A DNA stretch of 59,402 nt from CAZVWW01 sp964631265 (GTDB taxonomy: Bacteria > Thermotogota > Thermotogae > MWEM01): the NCBI GenBank assembly GCA_964631265.1, contig CAZVWW010000004.1, forward strand, positions 1-59,402, written 5' to 3'. Under the pieces are notes generated by a model. That model made no database searches. It was not told where the DNA came from and saw only the letters and a list, made by a program, of their open reading frames with translations. Shown one piece after another: positions 42,696 to 51,962 of the stretch. Each line of letters begins with the position of its first letter. Position 1 is the stretch's first letter. Both the position numbers and the translations under genes were made by a program.

Positions 42696-44564
42696 ATGAA
42701 AGAGAGTTCCATGAAAATCCGGGCGAACAAAGATGGTCCCTTCACCTTGAGAAACGCTTCCGTCATACACAGTACTGAAGGCAACGAACTCAAGACAGAC
42801 GATAAAGTGCAACTTTGTCGATGTGGGAAATCTCGGAATAAACCCTTTTGTGATAAATCGCATATTGAATACGGATTCAAATCAAAAAAGCTTGAAGACA
42901 GGCAACCTGATATCGTAGACAGATACATCGGAAAGGACATTACAATAAGGGATAACCGGGGTGTCTGTTCTCACCGGGGGTTTTGCACAGACAATCTCCC
43001 GCAGGTTTTCCGGCAGGGAAAAGAACCCTGGATCGACCCGAATGCTGCACCGGCTGATGAGATTATCAGAGTCATTAGGATGTGCCCTTCCGGTGCTTTG
43101 GGTTATGAAAAAAATGGTACAGTTCAAACAGACTGGGAAGAATCAGAAGAGATTTCCATGAAAAGAAACGGTCCTTATGAAGTGAAAGGCAATACAGATT
43201 TTTATGATGAAAAAGGCAGTCAACCACAAACCTCTGATCATTACACACTCTGTAGATGCGGCGGATCGAAAAACAAGCCGTTTTGCGATGGTACACATTG
43301 GTACAACAACTTTAACGATGAAAAACAACAACGATTTTCCAACCATACCGAAAAGACGGCCGAAAAACATATGGACCAGATTCAACATATCGCTTCAACG
43401 GGAGATTCTATCAACGAACCAATGGGAACAACTATTGAAAATCCAAAATGGGAGGCTATCACCATATCCGGCGCTCAGTTATCTAAACTGCCAATAAACG
43501 AAGATGAACCCGTCAGAATAGAGACGGTCATCGGTAAAAGGGCCGAAAACCCCCTCAAGTTATCAACGCCGGTTTACATCACTCACATGTCATATGGTGC
43601 TTTATCCAGAGAGGCCAAACTCGCTCTTTCAAGGGGCAGCGCAACGGCACGAACAGCAATGTGTTCAGGAGAAGGGGGAGTTCTTGAGGAATCCATGAAG
43701 CAATCGCATCAATATATTTTCGAGTATGTTCAGAACGAATATTCTTTCACAGAAACAATTTTAAGGCAATGTGATGCGGTCGAGATAAAAATCGGCCAGG
43801 CCGTTAAGCCCGGGATAGGTGGACATTTCCCTGCTCGGAAAATCACAGATGAAATAGCAGCCATCAGAAAACGGTCAAAAGACCAGGACATCATCACTCC
43901 GGCCAGATATCCGGATATCTATGATTCGAAGTCTTTAGCGAAGAAGATAAAGGAACTACGTGAAATGGCCGGCGAAAAACCTATTGGCGTTAAAATCGCC
44001 GCCGGAAATGTTGAAAAAGACCTGGCTGTCATATTGGAAGCAGAACCGGATTTTATCACGATTGATGGCAAAGGGGGCGCAACCGGTTCGGTTAATAAGT
44101 TTATTAAGGATTCAGCCTCTGTGCCGACAATAATGGCACTGGCAAGGGCCAGACAATTTCTTGAACGAGGAGGAGTAAAGGATATTTCCCTGATCATCAC
44201 CGGAGGTCTGAGAATATCAACCGATTTTGCCAAAGCCATCGCTATGGGAGCAGATGCCGTTGCCATCGGAACGGCAGCCTTAATGGCCATTGGCTGTGAA
44301 CAATACAGAATTTGTAACACCGGCCTTTGTCCCACCGGTATAACAACACATGACCCGCTTCTGCGATCGAGAATTGATGTGATGGAATCAGCAAACCGAT
44401 TGAATAATTTCCTAAACGTCACCAAAAAGGAACTTGAAACAATAACAAGGATGTGCGGTGTAAGGGATATCCATCAGTTGGACCTTGATGATTTGTCCAC
44501 ACATCATTCATCAATTTCAGTGGTTACCGGCATTAAGATGAAACCCCAACAATCGTCAGGATGA
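42696..44564 (+). CDS. CDGSH-ferredoxin-CDGSH-glutamate synthase (FMN domain) fusion
   Basis: 622 residues. CDGSH domain 1 has Cys41, Cys43, Cys52 and His56, a 2Fe-2S site. A divergent mono-cluster ferredoxin domain follows (Cys91, Cys97, Cys130; ending CPSGAL), then CDGSH domain 2 (Cys186, Cys188, Cys197, His201). From about 245 the GltB-type FMN barrel runs to the end with GIGGHFP, IDGKGGATGS and the 3Fe-4S cysteines of GCEQYRICNTGLCPTG. There is no amidotransferase domain, so ammonia-producing glutamine hydrolysis is absent. It may be an iron-sulfur-fed flavin oxidoreductase acting with the divergent flavoprotein. Start ATG follows GAGGTGA. Confidence 0.9.
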   Translation: MKESSMKIRANKDGPFTLRNASVIHSTEGNELKTDDKVQLCRCGKSRNKPFCDKSHIEYGFKSKKLEDRQPDIVDRYIGKDITIRDNRGVCSHRGFCTDNLPQVFRQGKEPWIDPNAAPADEIIRVIRMCPSGALGYEKNGTVQTDWEESEEISMKRNGPYEVKGNTDFYDEKGSQPQTSDHYTLCRCGGSKNKPFCDGTHWYNNFNDEKQQRFSNHTEKTAEKHMDQIQHIASTGDSINEPMGTTIENPKWEAITISGAQLSKLPINEDEPVRIETVIGKRAENPLKLSTPVYITHMSYGALSREAKLALSRGSATARTAMCSGEGGVLEESMKQSHQYIFEYVQNEYSFTETILRQCDAVEIKIGQAVKPGIGGHFPARKITDEIAAIRKRSKDQDIITPARYPDIYDSKSLAKKIKELREMAGEKPIGVKIAAGNVEKDLAVILEAEPDFITIDGKGGATGSVNKFIKDSASVPTIMALARARQFLERGGVKDISLIITGGLRISTDFAKAIAMGADAVAIGTAALMAIGCEQYRICNTGLCPTGITTHDPLLRSRIDVMESANRLNNFLNVTKKELETITRMCGVRDIHQLDLDDLSTHHSSISVVTGIKMKPQQSSG

Positions 44565-44588
44565 CACAGTTCTTGTCTGCTCAAAAAA

Positions 44589-45782
44589 CTATCTCAAAAA
44601 CCCTGCGAGGTAAAGCGGAATGTGTTTTCCGTAACCGGTTTCAATATCATCTTTCAGCAAATAAGCATCCTCCATACCGGCTATCTGTTTGGCTGTTTTT
44701 GACTTTCCTCCGATTTCGATAAAAGTCCGTCCATTCACTACAAAATCTGCTCTTTCCGGAATCTCAAGGCCAAGAAAATCAGCCTGGCTGGTAAAAAAGG
44801 CTTCTCTTAAAGTTCCCTTGTTCTCTGACTGTTTCCATTGAGTTTCAAATAACGCATAATAAAAATTCGTGTTCGACAAAAAAACCTTCTCACCGCTTCT
44901 TATCTTCTTTTTCCCCGATCCAAAAGGGAGGTACTTTCTCAAAAGTCCGGCTCGTTCAATCAAATCCAAATAGTGGTAAAGGGTCACCTTTGAAATATCA
45001 AGATCATTGGATAGTTTATTAGGTGACACAGACGGAACGGTGCTTGTTGCAAAAAATGCCAGAATCTTCTTTAAAACCGATACATTTTTGTTTTTAATAT
45101 CATCGGCTACATCCTCGTAAAGGCTCTTGTCAATGATATTCATAAACCTTTTGAAGAGATAAACTTCTTCTTCCTGCATGGGAAAACATCCGTGCCTTAA
45201 ATAATCCCTGAAGTGTTTAAGAGGTTCGATTTTCTGAACAGATCTTGCAATTTCAGCATGATTAAAAACCATTTCTTCAAAGCTTATTTCAGGGAACCCG
45301 GTATCAAGAAAAAAGTGAATGTATTCCCGGAAAGAAAGAATATCCAGTTTATAAAACAAAACCCTCCTCGAAAGGTCGGCGTTCCCGCCAAGTAGCTTGT
45401 ATGCAGAGCTCCCGCTGATAATGATTCTTTTTCCCGGAAACGCATCATAAAGGGCTTTAACGTGACTCGACCAGTTATCCAGTCGATGAACCTCATCGAC
45501 AATTAAGGTCTTCCCGCCATATTTAAAAAAGTAATCTCCAATATTGTAAATCCCTTCAATAGACACAAAGGGATTATCACCGGATAAGTACAGGTATTCA
45601 TCCTGCTTCAAGTTTTCTATGCAGTATTGAAGAATCATTGTTGTCTTTCCGACTCCCCGGGGGCCATATATGCCGAGCATTCTCTTTTGCCACGGTATTT
45701 TGTTATATAAGCTCCTTTTAAAACTTAAGGGAGTGGTGCTTGCTATTCTATTTTGAATATCAAAGAATTTTTCGAGATTCAT
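44589..45782 (-). CDS. AAA_14 / DUF4143 ATPase
   Basis: 397 residues. P-loop GPRGVGKTT near residue 38, Walker B TLIVDEVHRLDNW near 95, sensor-like IISGSSAYKLL near 130, and a C-terminal DUF4143 domain with ADFVVNGRTFIEIGGKSKT. Such archaeal/bacterial ATPases often come in many genomic copies and are thought to act on nucleic acids or as defence or mobile-linked elements; the function is not proven. ATG 45782 follows GAACGGGTG. It converges on the CDGSH-fusion gene. Confidence 0.87.
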   Translation of the reverse strand: MNLEKFFDIQNRIASTTPLSFKRSLYNKIPWQKRMLGIYGPRGVGKTTMILQYCIENLKQDEYLYLSGDNPFVSIEGIYNIGDYFFKYGGKTLIVDEVHRLDNWSSHVKALYDAFPGKRIIISGSSAYKLLGGNADLSRRVLFYKLDILSFREYIHFFLDTGFPEISFEEMVFNHAEIARSVQKIEPLKHFRDYLRHGCFPMQEEEVYLFKRFMNIIDKSLYEDVADDIKNKNVSVLKKILAFFATSTVPSVSPNKLSNDLDISKVTLYHYLDLIERAGLLRKYLPFGSGKKKIRSGEKVFLSNTNFYYALFETQWKQSENKGTLREAFFTSQADFLGLEIPERADFVVNGRTFIEIGGKSKTAKQIAGMEDAYLLKDDIETGYGKHIPLYLAGFLR

Positions 45783-45895
45783 CACAAACACCCGTTCTCA
45801 TATTAGTATATTAGATTATACCATAAGAATATAATATAGTTTATTCCACTTAACTAAATGAACGGATAGTGCTTTTGGTAATAACGGAAAATGCG

Positions 45896-45995
45896 NNNNN
45901 NNNNNNNNNNNNNNNNNNNNNNNNNNNNNNNNNNNNNNNNNNNNNNNNNNNNNNNNNNNNNNNNNNNNNNNNNNNNNNNNNNNNNNNNNNNNNNN
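45896..45995. other. Assembly gap (100 Ns)
   Basis: A run of exactly 100 unknown bases, the default for a scaffold join of unknown size. The flanks share no overlap. The 5' end of the following exported-protein gene lies within or beyond it. Confidence 0.99.
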
Positions 45996-46939
45996 TTTTC
46001 TCAGTCAATCTTGATGGTCCCACAGTGGAAATCAACACCGCTGACAGAGAATATGCCATCGATGGCAGTGCAGCCCCGATGGGCCGTAATGCCCTGGTTT
46101 ACTGGACTTATAACACATACGTCATTTCAGCACAACGCTTCGCCATCCTTGAATACGATGATGATTGGGGAAAATACCTGGTGCTGGATGGTGAAGGTGG
46201 ATTTAAGAGGGTTTCTCCCTACACGGATCCAGAAGCCCGGGAAAAGGCATGGATTTCTCTTCCCGACAATAAGCGATCGTTTTTTGTCTCGGACAGACGC
46301 GTCAGTATCAACGATGTCTTCTACGATTTATTCGAAATCGGTAAAGCCTATAACATTTATGTCCAGGGTCAAAGTGAATTGGGCACCTGGGGGAATGCGG
46401 GCAATATCCGTTTCAGACTCGATGAACGATACACCAGCGATGAGACACCGATGATTGCACTACACGTCACTGATTTAAACCTGCCCACAGAAAACGCATC
46501 CGGCAGCGTCACCCTTCATTTCACCGGAAATAACCTGAAACAGTACTGTTCACAACCGGTTCACGATTATTTTCAAAACGACACCACCCGAAACAGTGAA
46601 CTGATGTATTTACAGTTTGGACTGGACCTGCTGTTTGAAGCCGCGTCGATAACCTCAGTGAAATTCCCTCATTTCAGACAAGGGTATGAAGACTTTTCAT
46701 TTTACAAAGAAACCTACTGGGGGCTTTCTTTTTCACGGGCTTTTGTGGAAAATGACAACAACACTGTTGAAGGAACGGAGGTACTTGTCACGCTGGAGCT
46801 TGCCCTTGATGTGTCATCACTTAAGTATGGATTGTACTTTGTGATCCCGTACAGTGGACTATATTTAAGAGATCAGGATAATCGGACCATAGACGGGGTT
46901 CAGGTGGATCACTCAATCATCCATATTCCAACCCAATAG
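45996..46939 (+). CDS. Exported beta-rich protein, 5' end lost in the gap
   Basis: About 314 residues survive. They are rich in aromatic residues and beta-strand patterns without a catalytic motif, consistent with an exported or surface protein. The C-terminal ~140 residues (from LHVTDLNLPTENASGSVTLH) look like a beta sandwich ending in DGVQVDHSIIHIPTQ, loosely reminiscent of a cohesin-type module. That comparison is speculative but relevant because a dockerin-like protease gene follows ten bases later behind AGGAGG, so the two are co-transcribed. The true start cannot be seen. Confidence 0.55.
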
Positions 46940-46949
46940 GAGGTTGACA

Positions 46950-48386
46950 ATGAAAACAATTATCATAACGATTATGTTGGCTTTTTGTATACCGTTAACG
47001 ATATTTTCTTCCGAGCTGCTCCTGCAAGCGCAACAAGAATGCAAGCGGGTTCAGAAACAAATCGAAGAAAGGAACGCCCCTTGGATGGCAAAAGTGCCAG
47101 AGGTTTTAAAACGATATGGAGCCAACGGGGTTGAGGAGCTTGATTTTGTCTATGAAAATTGGGCGGGAGAACTGCAATTGTTAGAAAAAGAAGATGTCAA
47201 CCAACGGGCTACAGCACAAGCGTCTTTTTTTCAATCTTCTCAATGTGTTTATAAGGCCATCGGTGATATTGAACTACCTTCAAGGTTTATCACCACTCAT
47301 TCTTCAGTTAAAGATCAAGCAACCCATGGAAGTTGTTGGGCGTTTGGGGTTGTTTCTTCTTTTGAAAGCGCTAAGATGGTTCAGGAAGGGCAGAAGATTA
47401 TTTCAGAATCATTCTTTCCTCAGGATTTCCAGGATGATTGCTATGATTTTTCCGAGCAATTTGTTGCCTATCACAATATTGACTGGGAGATTTATCGACA
47501 CTGGTTCTACAATGCCGATACTCAGTCGTCCGAATCCGATCCCATCATTCAAGACTCTGCGAAAGACAAGGGGGGCAACAAGTTTTTTGCAACTTACAAT
47601 CTCATCCGATACGGTATCCCGTTGGAAACGGATTTCCCTTACAGAAAATTTGATTTCAGTGATTACATCCGCTGGAATCCAACCAACAATCAATGGGAGG
47701 ATCATCTGGAAAGAAGCATTAAGACTCTGACGATTCCTGTAGATTATGATTATCAGTATTATTATGATTCAAGAGACCATTATGTCAATTCAATCAAAGA
47801 AACTTTAGTGAAATTTGGTGCGTTAGCAGTCAGTATAAAAGTCCCTCAGGATTTATATTCCTATCATTCCGGCGTTTATATCCCCACCCGGTCCGGTTAT
47901 ACGGGCGGTCATTGCGTTACACTTGTCGGTTGGCTGGATATTCAAGCCCTGAAACTATTGGGCTGGATTCCCGGAAACCTTGTAAGTGTGGTTGTTGATG
48001 ATCCCAATGGTTACGAAACATGGGAAGCCACTGAATTCTGGGTGATCAAAAACAGCTGGAACACCGCCTGGGGATGGAACGGATATTATATTCAACCCAT
48101 TGCCAGTGAAAAAGCGTATAACGGTTGTGAAATTCAAAACTGGATGATTGAAAGTGATTTGATGACCGTTTCTTATTTTGAATTGGATAATCGAACCGCC
48201 GAACACTTCGATTTTAACAATGATAACAAGGTTGACGGGGTGGATTATAACTTGTTGATCCAGCAAATCGGAACGGATGAAGTCCCCGTTGCATACGCTG
48301 TAAGATACGATTGTTCAAGACCCATGGATGGGAAGATAGATATAGAGGATTTGACCAGCTTTTTAAAATATCTTAACGGTCAGTAG
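46950..48386 (+). CDS. Papain-like (C1) cysteine protease with dockerin-like tail
   Basis: 478 residues. After a signal peptide (MKTIIITIMLAFCIPLTIFSS) and pro-region comes a C1 peptidase domain: oxyanion Gln123 and nucleophile Cys129 in VKDQATHGSCWAF, His in GGHCVTLVGW near 320, and Asn in WVIKNSWNTAWGWNGYY near 365. The C-terminal ~65 residues carry two calcium-loop repeats, DFNNDNKVDGVDYNLL and DCSRPMDGKIDIEDLTSFL, the pattern of a type I dockerin. It is thus a secreted protease that may dock onto a surface scaffold. ATG 46950 follows AATAGGAGG. Confidence 0.9.
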   Translation: MKTIIITIMLAFCIPLTIFSSELLLQAQQECKRVQKQIEERNAPWMAKVPEVLKRYGANGVEELDFVYENWAGELQLLEKEDVNQRATAQASFFQSSQCVYKAIGDIELPSRFITTHSSVKDQATHGSCWAFGVVSSFESAKMVQEGQKIISESFFPQDFQDDCYDFSEQFVAYHNIDWEIYRHWFYNADTQSSESDPIIQDSAKDKGGNKFFATYNLIRYGIPLETDFPYRKFDFSDYIRWNPTNNQWEDHLERSIKTLTIPVDYDYQYYYDSRDHYVNSIKETLVKFGALAVSIKVPQDLYSYHSGVYIPTRSGYTGGHCVTLVGWLDIQALKLLGWIPGNLVSVVVDDPNGYETWEATEFWVIKNSWNTAWGWNGYYIQPIASEKAYNGCEIQNWMIESDLMTVSYFELDNRTAEHFDFNNDNKVDGVDYNLLIQQIGTDEVPVAYAVRYDCSRPMDGKIDIEDLTSFLKYLNGQ

Positions 48387-48756
48387 TTTCTGAACGAGTG
48401 TTCCTTCCGGAAGAGCCGGCAACGGTTACGATACCAAATCAAGCACTGATCAACATGATCTTTCACCGTTTCGCAGAAAGGAGTATTCATCTTCAAACCG
48501 ATTCTTTCCAACACACATAGAATATAACCCCCTTAACCTAGACCCTTGATTAAAAGTAGGTTCACTTCCACTTCTGGTTGTACCGGTTCCGGCAATCGTA
48601 TCATCACCTCTGATAGCTTCCGGACGAAAACAAAACGGGGAACAAAGATCTTGTCCCTTTTTTCTTGCCTTTTTTGACCCTTTATTTTGATTAACAAACA
48701 AAGGGTCAAAGAATGCTATAATCTGCTGAACAAAAATCCATTTTAAGAAAGGTGTG
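48387..48756. other. Intergenic stretch with possible transposase scrap on minus strand
   Basis: On the minus strand about 48460-48640 reads through CFRPEAIRGDDTIAGTGTTR and onward without stop. Its Cys...RPEA pattern vaguely resembles a TnpB C-terminus, but no terminal hairpin was found, so the call is weak. The right part holds the promoter and inverted repeat listed separately. Confidence 0.25.
48673..48722 (+). promoter_or_regulatory. Extended -10 promoter preceded by an 11-bp inverted repeat
   Basis: Perfect repeats TTTGACCCTTT (48673-48683) and AAAGGGTCAAA (48700-48710) are followed by the extended -10 TGCTATAAT (hexamer 48717-48722), 35 bases before the HExxH gene. The repeat is placed as an operator; there is no U-tract after it on either strand. 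Confidence 0.6.
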
Positions 48757-49779
48757 ATGCTGTTGAAAAAAGCGCTCCCCATTCTATTCGTGATGTTTTT
48801 ACTAACCACATTCAGCCTTGCCGGTGTAAAAAACGGTGTTTTCGTCAAGCCGCCAACGTTGAAAATGACCCTCATCAGCAGTTTAAATGAGATCTATATT
48901 GCCAATGTGCTGGTTCCTGAAAAATGGAAATCTTATTATTCCGGCAAAGACGAGGCAAGATACAACTGGCTGGTTTCGACTTACAACCAGTTCACAACCG
49001 AAGAAAAGGAAAAATTGGAAAAGGTTTTCTCAACAGTCAATACCTGGAGGTTGCTGAAAGCGATGACTGAACTCTCTGATGATGCGGATATCAATGCCAT
49101 TAAGAGCAAGCTCTTCTTCAGTTTTAACATCCCCATGGGCGTGAAAGGCGATTTAAGAGCGCTGGTTGAGGGCTTTTATGAGAAGTGTTTTAAAAGCTAC
49201 TTTGAAGAGAATCGCGAAGAACTTGCCCAACGGGCTGTTAAATTGACAACTGAAAGCGATCCGTTGCCCAACCCGTTTGAATACCTTGAAACCTGGACGG
49301 GAATGTCCCTCGGTGATTACGAATGTGTTTTTTACTTCACCTTCAGAAGCATCGGCGCCTGGGGATTCACATCAGGCGGAAAGAAAATATCCACGCTCCA
49401 GGCTTCTGTCAAAGAGCTGAAAGACCTCTACTCAACTCCGCTTCACGAGTACGCCCACAACTTCTTTCAGCAGTTCACCAAAGAAAGGGACTTTATCGAC
49501 CTGTCAGAAAGATTGAAAACAAAGCAAGACTTTTACGAATACTGGCAAACCAACGAAAATCTGAAACAAAGCTACAACTGGCGGGCATTCTGCGAAGAGA
49601 ACCTGGTGGAGGGATTCGCCAAATTCCTGAGATACAGACTGGATGCTGATTCCAAGGAACAAAAAGGCATTTATCCACTGGATGAGGAGTTTTATCACTT
49701 CCTAATGGAAAAAGACTATACCCCCCAAAAATACACCCTGAAAGAGATTTCCTTTTTATTTTATGAAGGAGTGTTATAG
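48757..49779 (+). CDS. Exported putative zinc metallopeptidase (HExxH, DUF4932-like)
   Basis: About 340 residues with a signal peptide ending near residue 22 (LFVMFLLTTFSLAG). The zinc motif HEYAH lies near residue 228, and an ENLVEGFAKFL helix ~55 residues later could give the third ligand Glu, as in gluzincins. Overall the arrangement is like DUF4932 exported proteins. It follows the papain-like protease and may share a role in extracellular protein breakdown. ATG 48757 follows AAAGGTG; a TTG at 48763 is possible. Catalysis is inferred only from the motif. Confidence 0.68.
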   Translation: MLLKKALPILFVMFLLTTFSLAGVKNGVFVKPPTLKMTLISSLNEIYIANVLVPEKWKSYYSGKDEARYNWLVSTYNQFTTEEKEKLEKVFSTVNTWRLLKAMTELSDDADINAIKSKLFFSFNIPMGVKGDLRALVEGFYEKCFKSYFEENREELAQRAVKLTTESDPLPNPFEYLETWTGMSLGDYECVFYFTFRSIGAWGFTSGGKKISTLQASVKELKDLYSTPLHEYAHNFFQQFTKERDFIDLSERLKTKQDFYEYWQTNENLKQSYNWRAFCEENLVEGFAKFLRYRLDADSKEQKGIYPLDEEFYHFLMEKDYTPQKYTLKEISFLFYEGVL

Positions 49780-49821
49780 GCGTTCGGTTACTTCCTCGAT
49801 AAACTGTAGCCATACTGCGTT

Positions 49822-50061
49822 AGAGCGCTTTCAAGGAAGTTAAACATTACTGAGTCCGGCGTTTCCCAACATTTGAAAATTTTACGGGAAGCCGGCATCA
49901 TTTACGGGGAGAAGTCCGGTTATTTTGTGCATTATCAGGTCAATGCGGAAAAACTGCATCGGATGGCTGAAATGATCAACGATTTAACCGATAGTGATCA
50001 AACAAAAGGCGAGGGGGTTCATGGACATCATCACTATAAGTCAGCTAAAAAAAGATTATGA
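49822..50061 (+). pseudogene. Relic ArsR-family repressor (5' truncated)
   Basis: Reading from AGA at 49822, RALSRKLNITESGVSQHLKI, then LREAGIIYGEKSGYFVHYQV, matches the intact ArsR at 15613 (RALSRKIGISEPAISQHLKI) from residue ~32 on. The first third, including the start codon and promoter, is missing. Confidence 0.85.
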
Positions 50062-50185
50062 CGGCTTTCTGGCTGCCAACAGCATAGTTTTTTCCGTCAA
50101 AACAGGGGAAAGAGAGGAAAGGGCGAAAAAACTTTTAAAGCAGTTCGATCTGGATCATACTGAGAAAAGATTTGATTTGTTATAA
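50021..50185 (+). pseudogene. Relic ABC-2 ATPase with internal deletion
   Basis: MDIITISQLKKDYDGFLAAN aligns with the intact ATPase start MAIIKAENLKKDYDGFLAVK. After the KTGE (KGE in the intact copy) the frame jumps to REERAKKLLKQFDLDHTEKR, equivalent to residues ~108-128 of the intact protein. About 75 residues including Walker A are deleted, and the frame stops soon after. Confidence 0.85.
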
Positions 50186-50245
50186 TCAATCAGATCTCGC
50201 AACCGAACCGACTTAATCAATAAAAAAACAAAAGGGGTTATCAGA

Positions 50246-51220
50246 ATGAAACCAATCTACGAATCGAAAATTCACCAGTTACTGAAAAATGATAAAACGC
50301 TCAAATCCAATTTCAGGTGGGAACATCATCTGTCCCGGCATCTGGTGGCTTTAAATTATACCTTAAACGATCGAATCCTGAATGTGGAACAGCTTAAGCA
50401 TCTTAAACAGTATCTCAAAGATAACACCCGTCTGTTTTCACCTTTAAGAGGCACAAGTGAGTTTATCATTTGCGGGCTCGTGGCGTCGGAAAGTGATGAT
50501 CCCTACGCAAAACTTCAGTTTATGATCAACCATCTTAAGCCTGCAAAAGAGGCGGGATTCAAGAGCGGGAATTATCTCCCCGCCACTCTATACACCTTGA
50601 GCAAAGTACATAAGGGGCATGATGTTGAGGTTTTTCTGAAAAAGGCCCATGTTCTCTATAAAGAGATGAAATCCAATCACTGGTTCCTGACCGGTGGTGA
50701 TGATTATGCCCTGGCCATCCTACTGGCAAATGTCAACAGCCGTTCGGAAACCATTGAAAAATATTATCAGGCTCTGGATAAGGCGGGCTTTAAAAAGTCA
50801 AACGGCTTACAGATGATGTCCCATATCCTGTCCTTTGATCCGGGTAACGTTACTGAATCTGTTCAGAAATGCCGTAAAATCTATGACATTCTGAAAGACA
50901 ACAAACTGAAAGTCGGAACGGATTATTATTCAGCGATTGCCCTGATGAGCCTGCTGAAAGAAGAGGCTGTTGATGATCTGGTGGAAGTTGCCCGTTATTT
51001 GAAAGATCAAAAAGGCTATAAATGGCTGGGAAAAGGGATGAACATCCTGATAGCCTCTGCCCTGATTGCCAATGAAAGCGTTAATCAAAAGGGAAACGAG
51101 GTGCTGTCTACAACCCTGCAGGTCTCTGTCCAAACCATCATCGTGGCTCAACAAATCGCCATGATCGCAGCCATCAGTGCTTCGTCGGCAGCGGCCGCAG
51201 CTTCATCAGGGTCTTCTTAA
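50246..51220 (+). CDS. DUF4003 family protein
   Basis: 324 residues, mostly helical, soluble. It begins with a helical KIHQLLKNDKTLKSNFRWEHHL region and has the RLFSPLRGTSEFIICGLVA, NYLPATLYTL and LQMMSHILSF segments of the DUF4003 family. It ends in a hydrophobic Ala/Ser-rich tail (about 300-324), also a family trait. The function is unknown in the family; members are commonest in Bacillota. The ATG follows AAAGGGGTTATCAG. The gene stands alone between the relic operon and a converging flavoprotein gene. Confidence 0.8.
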   Translation: MKPIYESKIHQLLKNDKTLKSNFRWEHHLSRHLVALNYTLNDRILNVEQLKHLKQYLKDNTRLFSPLRGTSEFIICGLVASESDDPYAKLQFMINHLKPAKEAGFKSGNYLPATLYTLSKVHKGHDVEVFLKKAHVLYKEMKSNHWFLTGGDDYALAILLANVNSRSETIEKYYQALDKAGFKKSNGLQMMSHILSFDPGNVTESVQKCRKIYDILKDNKLKVGTDYYSAIALMSLLKEEAVDDLVEVARYLKDQKGYKWLGKGMNILIASALIANESVNQKGNEVLSTTLQVSVQTIIVAQQIAMIAAISASSAAAAASSGSS

Positions 51221-51381
51221 GACGGTGTTATTTAATGTGACGTGCTCTTTCGTTCATTAAAAATCTGAATAGCGCTGTCATTAAGCACCAACGCCTCTGA
51301 TTTTAAAATATTGCCGGTTAAATGCCTCTGTCTCGAAAGAAGTCATACTTGGTTTTTAAAGCAAGACTGACCGTGTTCGTT

Positions 51382-51882
51382 TCAATGCCCTCCTTCAGTT
51401 TTTTCTTTCGCCAGTTCAGCTGATTCTTTTCCCGAGAGATGTTCCACCGTTATCTCCACCATAGAAACATTTCTAAGTTGCTCGTCGATTTCCTTTAAGC
51501 GGCCTTGTTTGTGGTCTGGTGAATACTTGGCGGCCAAAAGCTCCAATGCCTGCCGTTTTTCGGTTTCACCGGCTAAAATCCGGGCTCTTCCGAAAAGGAT
51601 GACACTTCGAAAATAAGTTGTATATTCATTGGGTATAACGTTGTCCTGATCGATTACACAAAAGGAAACCTTATCATTTCCAGCAAGAGCATCCAGTTTG
51701 TGTCCCTTTTTGGCACAATGGAAGTACAGCTTACCTTTGCTATAAACGTAGCTTAAAGGAACGGCATACGGGTATTGGTTATCTCCTGAAACAGCCAGCA
51801 CCCCGGATGTTGCTTTTTTCAGGATAGCAACACACTCGTCAGATGATAAATTCTGATTTTTTCTGCGCATATCACGGAACAC
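51382..51882 (-). CDS. NimA-like pyridoxamine-phosphate-oxidase-fold flavoprotein
   Basis: 166 residues with the split-barrel FMN-binding fold. It starts MFRDMRRKNQ and shows the VLAVSGDNQYPYAVPLSYVY segment, the HCAKKGHKLDAL motif and the C-terminal MVEITVEHLSGKES. These fit the nitroreductase-like NimA family, some of whose members reduce 5-nitroimidazoles; most are of unknown substrate. Start is GTG at 51882, six bases after GAGGTG; the upstream in-frame GTG is within the ribosome site. It is divergent from the CDF-fusion gene with a shared palindrome. Confidence 0.86.
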   Translation of the reverse strand: MFRDMRRKNQNLSSDECVAILKKATSGVLAVSGDNQYPYAVPLSYVYSKGKLYFHCAKKGHKLDALAGNDKVSFCVIDQDNVIPNEYTTYFRSVILFGRARILAGETEKRQALELLAAKYSPDHKQGRLKEIDEQLRNVSMVEITVEHLSGKESAELAKEKTEGGH

Positions 51883-51962
51883 CTTAAACACCTCTCTTTT
51901 TCGTTTTTCTGACCATCTTAGTTGTTGATACTTTCATTATACACTTTAATTTAGTGACAGGA

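Noticed and set aside
48450..48875. A 141-codon minus-strand ORF before the HExxH gene
   Set aside because: It overlaps the signal-peptide region of that gene on the other strand, lacks a convincing ribosome site and matches nothing beyond a vague TnpB-like tail.
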